The notes beneath the pieces were generated by a model. It was not told the origin of the DNA. It saw only the letters and a list, made by a program, of their open reading frames with translations, and did not search any database. The position numbers and the translations under genes are program-made. DNA of 64,000 nucleotides from Massilia sp. Root418 (GTDB taxonomy: Bacteria; Pseudomonadota; Gammaproteobacteria; Burkholderiales; Burkholderiaceae_D): contig NZ_LMEC01000011.1 in NCBI RefSeq assembly GCF_001425265.1, positions 754,412 through 818,411 on the forward strand, written 5' to 3'. Positions 43,381 through 50,661 of this stretch are shown here, piece after piece (position 1 is the first letter of the stretch; every line of letters begins with the position of its first letter).

Positions 43381-45030
43381 ATGGCGGCCACCGTAGCGGC
43401 GCCGCCGCAGAACCTGCTGGACAAGGCTATCGCCTACCTGGCGCCGCGCGTAGCGGCGCAGCGCATGATGGCGCGCACGCAGCTGGCCCTGGCCGGCGGC
43501 TACACCGGTGCCAAGATGGACCGCACTGCGCTGAGCCGCTGGAACCCTGGCGCGGGCTCGCCAACGGCCGACATCATTCGCGATCTGCCCATGCTCAGGG
43601 CGCGCAGCCGCGATCAAATGCGGAATGCCCCGGTCGCTATCGGCGCGGTGAACACCACGGTCAGCCACGTGGTCGGCACCGGCCTGGCGTATACCCCAGC
43701 CATCGACGCCAAATTCCTCGGACTGACGGCGGAAGGCGCGACTGCATGGGGCGACGACACGAAGCGGCGATTTACCGCGTGGGCCGAATCGCTGGACTGC
43801 GACCTGGCGCGCCGGATGAATTTCTACGGCATTCAGGATCTGGCATTCCGCTCCATGCTGGAGAGCGGCGACGTGATGGTGCTGACTCCTCGCATCGCGC
43901 GCGCCGGTATGCAGGCCCGGCTGGCACTGCAGCTCATCGAGGCAGACCGGGTCTGCAATCCGAACACGATGCCCAACACGCCGACGCTGATCGACGGCAT
44001 GGAGATCGATCCAAAAACCGGCGAGACGCTGGCATGCCATGTGGCGCGCCAGCACCCCGGCGATCTGATGGCTCAGCCGAACGTGTGGGACCGCGTGGTG
44101 CTGCGCGGAAGCAAAACCGGGCGCCGCAACCTCCTGCACCTGTTCAAGCCCCTGCGGCCTGGCCAGGTGCGCGGCGTGCCTTTCATCGCGCCCATCCTGG
44201 AACCGCTCAAGCAGCTCAACCGCTGGACCGACGCGGAGCTCAACGCGGCGGTGGTCAGTGGCATGTTCAGCGTGTTCATCAAGATGGATCCGGATGCATT
44301 CGACGAGATGTTCGACGACGACGCGAAGGGCGCCATCGTGGAGAAGTCCAGCAGCTGGAGCGGCGAGATGGAGTCAGGCAAGGCGGTGAACCTGCTGCCC
44401 GGCGAGAGCGTTGAGACCAGCAGTCCGGGCCGGCCGAACCCGGCGTTCGATCCGTTTTGGGCTGCGATTGTGCGCCAGATCGGCATGGCGCTCGAGCTGC
44501 CATACGAGGTGCTGACGATGCACTTCCAGAGCAGCTACAGCGCGGCGCGCGCCGCGCTGCTGATGGCATGGAAGGCCTTCAAGTCGCGCCGCGACATGCT
44601 CGCTACCTACCTGTGTCAGCCCACGTTCGAGCTTTGGCTCACCGACGAAGTAGCCGAAGGCCGCATCAGCGCGCCGGGCTTCTTCGCAGATCCGATCGTA
44701 CGCGCAGCCTGGTGCAAGGCAGTCTGGACTGGAGACGGTCCCGGCAGTATTGACCCCGTCAAGGAAGTGGACGCGGCGCAGAAGCGGGTCGACATGGGCA
44801 TCAGCACGAAGGAAGCGGAAAGCATCCTGTACGACGGCATAGCCTGGCAGCAGAAGCACGAGCAGCGCGTGCGCGAGGTGGAGGCCGAACGGGCGGCCGG
44901 CATCTACTTCGCGCCGAGCGGCCGCGTTGCTGGCTCGGGCGTGGAAGCCGGGCAGGCCCAGCCGGGCCCAGCGCCGGCGAGCGAAGAGGACGACGCGGAG
45001 GCCGCTGGCGATGCGCCTGCAGGCGAGTAG
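43381..45030 (+). CDS. Portal protein (gpB-like)
   Basis: The 549-residue protein follows the lambda portal family: RARSRDQMRNAPVAIGAVNTTVSHVVGTGL, then LRQP-type core regions (LELPYEVLTMHFQSSYSAARAALLMAWKAF) and a Pro/Ala-rich end. Twelve copies form the ring through which DNA enters. Start is ATG 43381, 1 nt after the previous gene's stop. Confidence 0.92.
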   Translation: MAATVAAPPQNLLDKAIAYLAPRVAAQRMMARTQLALAGGYTGAKMDRTALSRWNPGAGSPTADIIRDLPMLRARSRDQMRNAPVAIGAVNTTVSHVVGTGLAYTPAIDAKFLGLTAEGATAWGDDTKRRFTAWAESLDCDLARRMNFYGIQDLAFRSMLESGDVMVLTPRIARAGMQARLALQLIEADRVCNPNTMPNTPTLIDGMEIDPKTGETLACHVARQHPGDLMAQPNVWDRVVLRGSKTGRRNLLHLFKPLRPGQVRGVPFIAPILEPLKQLNRWTDAELNAAVVSGMFSVFIKMDPDAFDEMFDDDAKGAIVEKSSSWSGEMESGKAVNLLPGESVETSSPGRPNPAFDPFWAAIVRQIGMALELPYEVLTMHFQSSYSAARAALLMAWKAFKSRRDMLATYLCQPTFELWLTDEVAEGRISAPGFFADPIVRAAWCKAVWTGDGPGSIDPVKEVDAAQKRVDMGISTKEAESILYDGIAWQQKHEQRVREVEAERAAGIYFAPSGRVAGSGVEAGQAQPGPAPASEEDDAEAAGDAPAGE

Positions 45031-45037
45031 CTTAGGT

Positions 45038-45053
45038 CGTCTCAAATTGCCCT
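45038..45053 (+). repeat. Direct repeat CGTCTCAAATTGCCCT, copy 2
   Basis: Identical to 43084-43099, in the 80-bp gap between the portal stop and the protease start. Confidence 0.75.
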
Positions 45054-45110
45054 ATTTTCCGAATGGCCCGGTCACTACAGTCACACCATCAAATCCAACC
45101 CGTTCGCCAG

Positions 45111-46439
45111 ATGAACATCCTTGACGTCCTTTCCGCGCCGTGGGCCATCGAGCCCAATCGCTTGCTAGAGATCCATGCGATCTACGGCGCCCATGTGCGC
45201 GGCGAACACATCGACCTGGCGGCGGTCGAGCAGCGCCTTGGGCGGCCGCTCGCAAACGAACAGCGCGACTACGAAATCCGCGACGGCGTTGCAGTTCTGC
45301 CGGTGGAAGGCGTGATCGCGAAGAAGATGAATATGTTCAGCCGGATTTCGGGCGGCTCCAGCAGCCAGCTGATCAGCCGCGACCTCGCTGCTGCACTGGA
45401 CGACAGCGCCGTGCACAGCATCATCTTGGCAGTCGACAGCCCCGGCGGCACGGTTGACGGCACCGAACTCCTGGCCAACTCGGTGTTGGCCGCGCGGGCC
45501 CGCAAGCCGATCGCAACTTTGGGCGGCGGGACGATGGCAAGCGCGGCCTACTGGGTCGGCAGCGCCGCTGGCAAGGTCTACGTAGCCGACAGCACCACTG
45601 CGGTCGGATCGATCGGCGTGGTCACCTCGCACGTCGACATCAGCGGCGCCGAGGCTGCGCGCGGTGTGAAAACCACGGAGCTCACTGCTGGCCGGTACAA
45701 GCGCATCGCGAGCCAGTTCGGGCCGCTTTCGGACGAAGGTCGCATGAGCATTCAGGACCAGCTGGACTATATGTACTCGCTGTTCGTTGGTGCGGTCGCA
45801 AAGCACCGCGGTGTTAGCACCGACGCCGTGCTGGCGAACATGGCCGATGGCCGCATCTTTACCGGACAGCAGGCCGTCGACGCGGGCTTGGTAGACGGGA
45901 TCATCACCATGGACGGCCTGGTTGAGCAATTGAACCGCGAATACGCCAGCGCACGCTCAGCGCCGGCATACCCCAAGGCGCTGAACGCTTCCGCGCCCCC
46001 AATATCCCCAACGAAAAAAGGAAACAAGATGATTACTGCAGAACAGCTGAACGCCGAGAATCCTGCCCTGGCCGACTCCCTGCGCGCCGAGGGCGCCGCT
46101 GCCGAGCGCGCACGCATTCAGGCCGTGGAAGGTCAGTCCATGCCCGGCCACGAGGCGCTGATCGCCAGCCTGAAATTCGACGGCAAGTCGACAGCGGGCG
46201 ACGCGGCCCTGGCAGTGCTGGCCGCAGAGAAGAAGACGCGCAGCGCGCAGGCGGCGGCGAATGCCGACGACGCGCCGCAGCCACTGCAGCAGGCGCCGGC
46301 TGCGACCGTGGCCGCGCCGGCCGCACCGGAGGCGGCGGACGATTCGCGCGCCGCCTTGGACAAGAAGGCCAAGGACTACATGGCAGCTCATCCCGGCACC
46401 GATTACGTCGCCGCGTACAAAGCCGTCGGCGGCAAATAA
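45111..46439 (+). CDS. S49-family head maturation protease with scaffold tail
   Basis: The 442-residue protein has an SppA/ClpP-like serine protease domain: AVDSPGGTVDG and the nucleophile in TMASAAYW (Ser144), followed by GSIGV. From about residue 300 it becomes Ala/Glu-rich and helical, as in lambda gpC, whose C-terminal third is the Nu3 scaffold. I chose ATG 45111 over the frame's first ATG at 45063 because it fits family starts. Confidence 0.88.
   Translation: MNILDVLSAPWAIEPNRLLEIHAIYGAHVRGEHIDLAAVEQRLGRPLANEQRDYEIRDGVAVLPVEGVIAKKMNMFSRISGGSSSQLISRDLAAALDDSAVHSIILAVDSPGGTVDGTELLANSVLAARARKPIATLGGGTMASAAYWVGSAAGKVYVADSTTAVGSIGVVTSHVDISGAEAARGVKTTELTAGRYKRIASQFGPLSDEGRMSIQDQLDYMYSLFVGAVAKHRGVSTDAVLANMADGRIFTGQQAVDAGLVDGIITMDGLVEQLNREYASARSAPAYPKALNASAPPISPTKKGNKMITAEQLNAENPALADSLRAEGAAAERARIQAVEGQSMPGHEALIASLKFDGKSTAGDAALAVLAAEKKTRSAQAAANADDAPQPLQQAPAATVAAPAAPEAADDSRAALDKKAKDYMAAHPGTDYVAAYKAVGGK
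46029..46439 (+). CDS. Nested scaffolding protein (Nu3-like), in-frame start inside the protease gene
   Basis: An internal ATG at 46029 (MITAEQLNAENPALADS) is preceded by AAAGGAAACAAG, a much better ribosome site than that of the full-length gene. It encodes a 136-residue Ala/Glu/Asp-rich protein identical to the protease tail, with a KAKDYMAAHPGTDYVAAYKAV end that resembles scaffold C termini. This matches the lambda C/Nu3 arrangement. Confidence 0.8.
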   Translation: MITAEQLNAENPALADSLRAEGAAAERARIQAVEGQSMPGHEALIASLKFDGKSTAGDAALAVLAAEKKTRSAQAAANADDAPQPLQQAPAATVAAPAAPEAADDSRAALDKKAKDYMAAHPGTDYVAAYKAVGGK

Positions 46440-46464
46440 CTTCAACCACTGAAAAGGAATCGAC

Positions 46465-46803
46465 ATGGCAGCAGCTGCTATCAAACTTTTGACCCTGAGC
46501 GCGGTAGCCACTGCCGTGCTGTCCGCGAACCGTGCTGTAACCGCCGCCGGCGCTGTTCCCGTCGCCGGCGGCCGCTGCGCCGGATTCACTGACTTCCCCG
46601 CCGCAATCGGCGAGCGTGTTTCGTACGGTGCCCTGGGCACCGTAGTGGCCGAGGCCGGCGCGGCCTTCGCCGTCGATGCGGCGCTGGAGCTGGATGCTAC
46701 CGGCCGCGTAATCACCAAAGCCTCGGGCGTCGCCGTTGCGCGCGCGTTGGGCGCCGCGTCGGCGGCCGGCCAGCTGGTTGAGATCCTGGTGATTCCGAAC
46801 TGA
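46465..46803 (+). CDS. Capsid decoration protein (gpD/DUF2190-like)
   Basis: The 112-residue protein starts AAAAIKLLTLSAVATAVLSANRAVTAAG, then DFPAAIGERVSYGALGTVVAEAG and ends ILVIPN. This matches DUF2190/decoration proteins that trimerise on mature heads. AAGGAAT precedes the ATG. Confidence 0.83.
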   Translation: MAAAAIKLLTLSAVATAVLSANRAVTAAGAVPVAGGRCAGFTDFPAAIGERVSYGALGTVVAEAGAAFAVDAALELDATGRVITKASGVAVARALGAASAAGQLVEILVIPN

Positions 46804-46840
46804 TCGCCCCACCACAACATTTCATTACTGAGGAATCAAT

Positions 46841-47782
46841 ATGGGCCAAATGAGCAATTCGCAGGCACGCATCTCCGATCCAATCCTGACTTCTGTAGCG
46901 CAAGGTTACAAGAATTCGGTGTTCGTGGGCGGTGCGCTGTTCCCCACCGTGCCGGTGTCGGCGCGCGGCGGCAAGATCACGACGTTCGGCAAGGAAGATT
47001 TCATGCTGTACGCGACTGGCCGTTCCCCCGGCCAGAACACCAAACGCGTGACGTTCGGCTATGCCGGCGCGCCCTATGTGCTGGAAAGCCATAGCCTGGA
47101 AGGCCAGCTGCCGATCGAGACCATGCAGGAGGCGCAGGCGGTGCCGGGCATCGATATGAGCTCGATCACCATCCAGGGTACGCAGGACATCATTGCCCTG
47201 CGGCTTGAAAAGCAGCAGGCCGATACGGCCCGAAACCCGGGCGCCTACGCCGCGTCCAACAAGATCACGCTGTCGGGCACGTCGCAATGGAGCGATTTCT
47301 CCGGCACCAGCGATCCGGTAGCCGTGATCGAAGCCGGTAAGGAAGCGGTCCGCAAGAAGGTCGGCAAACGCGCCAATGTGGCCGTGATCGGCGCCCTGGT
47401 GTTCTCCGTGTTGAAGCAGCACCCCAAGGTCCTGGACCGCATGAAATACACCGGCCGCGACGTCGCGACGCCCGAACTCCTGGCGCAGCTGTTCGGTCTG
47501 GATAAGGTGCTGATCGGCGACGCGGTGTACGCCGACGACACGGGCACCTTCTACGACGTGTGGGGCAAGGACGTGGTGCTGGCATATGTCGAAGTCGGTT
47601 CGGTCAAGGAGAAGGGCAAGCCTTCCTTCGGCTATACCTACCAGCTGGAGGGCTATCCGATCGTGGAAGAACCGTACTTCGAGCGCAATCCGAAGAGCTG
47701 GCTGTTCCCCGTCACGGACGAGGTCGCCCCTGTCATCGCAGGCGCCGACGCCGGCTACCTGATTACCAACGCTGTTGCGTAA
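46841..47782 (+). CDS. Major capsid protein
   Basis: The 313-residue protein has a lambda gpE/HK97-type pattern: FVGGALFPTVPVSARGGKITTFGKEDFMLY, DTARNPGAYAASNKITLSG, AVRKKVGKRANVAVIGA and KSWLFPVTDEVAPVIAG near the end. It follows the decoration gene with AGGAATC upstream. The lack of a long N-terminal delta domain fits the separate scaffold. Confidence 0.9.
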   Translation: MGQMSNSQARISDPILTSVAQGYKNSVFVGGALFPTVPVSARGGKITTFGKEDFMLYATGRSPGQNTKRVTFGYAGAPYVLESHSLEGQLPIETMQEAQAVPGIDMSSITIQGTQDIIALRLEKQQADTARNPGAYAASNKITLSGTSQWSDFSGTSDPVAVIEAGKEAVRKKVGKRANVAVIGALVFSVLKQHPKVLDRMKYTGRDVATPELLAQLFGLDKVLIGDAVYADDTGTFYDVWGKDVVLAYVEVGSVKEKGKPSFGYTYQLEGYPIVEEPYFERNPKSWLFPVTDEVAPVIAGADAGYLITNAVA

Positions 47783-47791
47783 GGGGCCTCC

Positions 47792-48034
47792 ATGAAAATC
47801 AAGATTCTGGGCCCGGTGGAGCACGACGGTAAGCGGCTGGAGGCTGGCGACACTGCGAACCTGCCTGACCGTGTAGCCCGTGAACTGGTGGCCGCCGGCG
47901 CGGCCGAGCCGGACGGCAAGCAAAAGGCTGCCGCGTCGTCCGCTGATGGCGTCGTGCAGAGCGACAGCGAAGGCGGCACACAGCAAGACCAGGCTTCCGC
48001 CGGCGCCGACGGCGCGCAGGAAGGCCAGCAGTGA
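47792..48034 (+). CDS. Small hypothetical head protein
   Basis: The 80-residue protein begins MKIKILGPVEHDGKRLEAGDTANLP, a short beta-domain (about 40 residues), and ends with a Gln/Ala/Ser/Asp-rich tail. Similar small proteins of about this size follow the capsid gene in many lambdoid phages; role unknown. Its end overlaps the next gene by 4 nt. Confidence 0.72.
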   Translation: MKIKILGPVEHDGKRLEAGDTANLPDRVARELVAAGAAEPDGKQKAAASSADGVVQSDSEGGTQQDQASAGADGAQEGQQ

Positions 48035-48315
48035 TCGGTGACGACTTGTCCCCGTTTTTCGTGAAAGGCGACTTTTGCGGAGAGGGCGACACCCTTGGTG
48101 GCGAGCCCGTGGTGGGCATCTTCGATGCTCAGTACGTGGTGGACGGCGTCGGGATGGGCATGTCGTCGACACGGCCTGCGTTCACCCTGGCCACGGGCAG
48201 CGTGCCCGCCGCTCCGGCGGGCCTCATCCTGTTACACGCGGGCGCGGCCTACCGCGTCGAAGACCACCAGCCCGACGGCACTGGCAAGAGCGTGCTGATT
48301 CTGGAGGACGCATGA
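48031..48315 (+). CDS. Head-tail joining protein (gpFII-like)
   Basis: The 94-residue protein is a small beta-rich connector: GMSSTRPAFTLATGSVPAAPAGLILLHAGAAYRVEDHQPDGTGKSVLILEDA (read in parts). It fits the FII-type head-tail joining family. It overlaps both neighbours by 4 nt. Confidence 0.78.
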   Translation: MIGDDLSPFFVKGDFCGEGDTLGGEPVVGIFDAQYVVDGVGMGMSSTRPAFTLATGSVPAAPAGLILLHAGAAYRVEDHQPDGTGKSVLILEDA

Positions 48316-48743
48316 CCAGCGCCTTCCTCAAGATCACGGCAGCCATTGTCGCCAAGCTGGGCTCCTCTGCGGACATCGGCGTGCGCATTTACCAGGCGCG
48401 CGACCGCGCGATTCCGGAAGCAGAACCGGCCGCAATCAACGTGCAGTTTGACGGCGGCTTACCGACGCGCGGCGCGATCCTCGGCGCGCCGGTGGACTGG
48501 GACTCGCGCTTCGTGATCGAACTCTACGTTCGCACCAACACGGAAACGCCGGACGCCGCCGTGGATCCGCTCCTGATAGCGGTCTATCGCGAAATGGCGT
48601 CGGATCCTTCGCTCGGCGGCCTTACCACCGATATAGGCGAGCCGGTGATCGACGCTGAATACAGCAGTGAAGGCAAGAAAACAGGTTGGGTCCGGATGAC
48701 CTATCCGGTCCAGCACCGAACCACCAACATGACCTTGGAGTGA
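48312..48743 (+). CDS. Tail-completion/tail-terminator-like protein
   Basis: The 143-residue protein starts TSAFLKITAAIVAKLGSSADIGVRIYQARDRAIPEAEPAAINVQ and ends GKKTGWVRMTYPVQHRTTNMTLE. The order of genes (connector, terminator, tail tube) fits gpU-like proteins. The ATG is inside the previous stop overlap (ATGA 48312-48315). Confidence 0.75.
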   Translation: MTSAFLKITAAIVAKLGSSADIGVRIYQARDRAIPEAEPAAINVQFDGGLPTRGAILGAPVDWDSRFVIELYVRTNTETPDAAVDPLLIAVYREMASDPSLGGLTTDIGEPVIDAEYSSEGKKTGWVRMTYPVQHRTTNMTLE

Positions 48744-48745
48744 GC

Positions 48746-48928
48746 ATGAAATCCAAATTGAACCAAGCCGGAGACGTTGACAGCGCGAGCGCGCTGAACA
48801 ACACGGCGGCGGACAACGTTGTGCACATGGAGCCGCAGGTTGGCGGCTCGTTCGTGCGCGATCTGAGCACCGGCGAGCTGAAGCAGATGGCCGGCCCCGT
48901 CGTTACCGAACAACCTGTTCAGGAGTGA
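48746..48928 (+). CDS. Small hypothetical tail-region protein
   Basis: The 60-residue protein contains VDSASALNNTAADNVVHMEPQ and MAGPVVTEQPVQE. The start 48746 follows the previous stop by 2 nt. The next gene follows 3 nt later. No family recognised. Confidence 0.65.
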   Translation: MKSKLNQAGDVDSASALNNTAADNVVHMEPQVGGSFVRDLSTGELKQMAGPVVTEQPVQE

Positions 48929-48931
48929 GCC

Positions 48932-49903
48932 ATGGGCCGCCTTATTCGCAAAACTGCAATTCTCGCCAGTATCGAAACCACCTACGGCCAAGACGCCGTG
49001 CCCACTGGCGCCGCCAACGCCCTGGTGGTGAGCAACCTGAGCATCAACCCGCTGAACGCGCAGAACGTGAGCCGGGACATCATCCGCGCCTATCTCGGCG
49101 GTTCGGAGGAGTTGGTTGGTACTGCGTATGTTGAAGCGGGCTTCGACGTCGAGCTGGTGGGCTCCGGCACCGCCGGCACGGCGCCAGCATGGGGCCCGCT
49201 GATGCGCGCTATCGGCTTCGCCGAGGTGATCACGCTTGCCACCCGCGTGGATTACGTTCCAGTCTCGGACCTGTTCGAATCGGTATCGATCTACTGGTAT
49301 GACGACGGCGTGTTGCACAAGCTGCTGGGCGCGCGCGGCACGGCATCGCTGAAGATGGCCGTCGGCGAGAAGCCCGTCATCTCGTTCAAGTTCTTGGGGA
49401 TCGACGGCGGCGCAAGCGCAGTTGCCGCGCCAGCCACCACGCTCACCGCGTGGCGCGTTCCGCAAATCGTCACGGATGCGAACTCGGGCGACGTCACCTT
49501 GGGCGCTACGCACACCACCACGACCGCGCCGGTGTTGACCACCGGTACCAAGTACCCGAGCCAGGGCCTGACGATCGACCTGGGCATTTCCACCCCTTTC
49601 CAGGCTCTGCTGGGTGGCGAGTCGGTCGAAGTGACGGACCGGAAGGTTACGGGCGCCGTGAAGCTGGACCTGACCGCTGCGCAGGAAGTGGCGTTCCTGG
49701 CCGATGTCAAGGCGGCCGCGCTCACCTCCATCGGCATGGTCCACGGCACGGTAGTCGGCGACAAGGTCATGGTCTGGATGCCAAGCGTCCAGCGCGTCGA
49801 GCCGACCAAGGAAGACCTGAACGGCAAGCGTCTGTGCGGCTACAAGCTGAAGATCAACCCCCTCGCAGGCAATGACGAAATTCGCATCGTTACCAGTTTT
49901 TAA
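48932..49903 (+). CDS. Major tail tube protein
   Basis: The 323-residue protein begins MGRLIRKTAILASIETTYGQDAVPTGAANALVVS. With its beta-rich body (TKYPSQGLTIDLGISTPFQALLGGESVEVTDRKVTG), this fits lambda gpV-type tail tube proteins of siphoviruses. It is followed by the chaperone pair and tape measure, the standard order. Confidence 0.85.
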   Translation: MGRLIRKTAILASIETTYGQDAVPTGAANALVVSNLSINPLNAQNVSRDIIRAYLGGSEELVGTAYVEAGFDVELVGSGTAGTAPAWGPLMRAIGFAEVITLATRVDYVPVSDLFESVSIYWYDDGVLHKLLGARGTASLKMAVGEKPVISFKFLGIDGGASAVAAPATTLTAWRVPQIVTDANSGDVTLGATHTTTTAPVLTTGTKYPSQGLTIDLGISTPFQALLGGESVEVTDRKVTGAVKLDLTAAQEVAFLADVKAAALTSIGMVHGTVVGDKVMVWMPSVQRVEPTKEDLNGKRLCGYKLKINPLAGNDEIRIVTSF

Positions 49904-49936
49904 CCCAAGGGCAGAGCCCAGAAACTACGCTAGATC

Positions 49937-50287
49937 ATGACCCAAAAATACAAAGTAAAAGTGAGCAATACCGTCTTGGTGCCAGTGCAGGGCACGCTGG
50001 CCGATTCCGACGGCCAAGCCCAGCCCTTCAAGATCGTGTTGGTCTGCGAACGCCTGGCGGCCAAGCAGCTGCGCACAGCGTTCAATACCCTGAACGTGGT
50101 GGATATCCCGCAGTTCCTCACGCCCTTGATCAAGGGCTGGCGCGAACAGGATCTGGTGCTCGAACAAGATGGCACTCCGGCCGAGTTCTGTTCCGAAGCG
50201 CTCGAAGCGCTGTTCAACATCGCCGGCATCCCGCAGCTGGTGTTCAACACCTACAACGCCGAGAGCGCGGCCAAAGCAAAAAACTAG
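49937..50287 (+). CDS. Tail assembly chaperone (gpG-like), shorter frame
   Basis: The 116-residue protein starts TQKYKVKVSNTVLVPVQGTLAD and ends at TAG 50285-50287. Its last sense codons GCA AAA AAC form the slippery heptamer A AAA AAC, letting a -1 shift extend it into the next frame (G-T fusion). Tail chaperones of siphoviruses are made this way. This gene precedes the tape measure gene. Confidence 0.85.
   Translation: MTQKYKVKVSNTVLVPVQGTLADSDGQAQPFKIVLVCERLAAKQLRTAFNTLNVVDIPQFLTPLIKGWREQDLVLEQDGTPAEFCSEALEALFNIAGIPQLVFNTYNAESAAKAKN
50278..50284 (+). promoter_or_regulatory. -1 programmed frameshift slippery site AAAAAAC
   Basis: The heptamer A AAA AAC in the X XXY YYZ form, in phase with the upstream frame (GCA AAA AAC TAG), lies immediately before the stop. 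After a -1 slip, reading enters the frame of 50323-50661 (next codon CTA at 50284) with no stop until 50661. Confidence 0.85.
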
Positions 50288-50661
50288 CGGACTTCGCGCG
50301 CTGTGCGGCGCTCGGTCAGATCGTGACAGAGGCCGAGCAGCGGCGCGAAGTGGCCAAGGTCGATGCTGCACTAGCAGCGTTCGGCCTGGTTGCAGAGTGG
50401 CCAGCGGTGGAGGTCGAAGAGATCTACCTCTGGCCGTGCAACGTGGAGAGCTGGACATTGTTCCAGCGCTTGCAATCGCAATGGATAGCGGGCGGCATGG
50501 GAGGGGCGACCGGTCTCAACTACGCCGGCGTCGAAAGCGCTTTGCGGATGATGGATATCAAGGCCGGCAAGCGAGCCAAGCTGTTCGCCGACATTCAGCT
50601 GATGGAGCACGCGACGCTGGAAGCGTGGGACGAGAAACGAAGCAAGGAAACAAGTGACTGA
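50284..50661 (+). CDS. Frameshifted C-terminal domain of tail chaperone (gpT-like, DUF1799-type)
   Basis: The frame from CTA 50284 to TGA 50661 encodes about 125 residues beginning LADFARCAALGQI and then TEAEQRREVAKVDAALAAFGLVAEWPAVEVEEIYLWPCN, similar to DUF1799 proteins fused to tail chaperones. There is no good separate start: the only candidate, GTG 50323, has no ribosome site. The tape measure start overlaps its end. Confidence 0.8.
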   Translation, partial: LADFARCAALGQIVTEAEQRREVAKVDAALAAFGLVAEWPAVEVEEIYLWPCNVESWTLFQRLQSQWIAGGMGGATGLNYAGVESALRMMDIKAGKRAKLFADIQLMEHATLEAWDEKRSKETSD

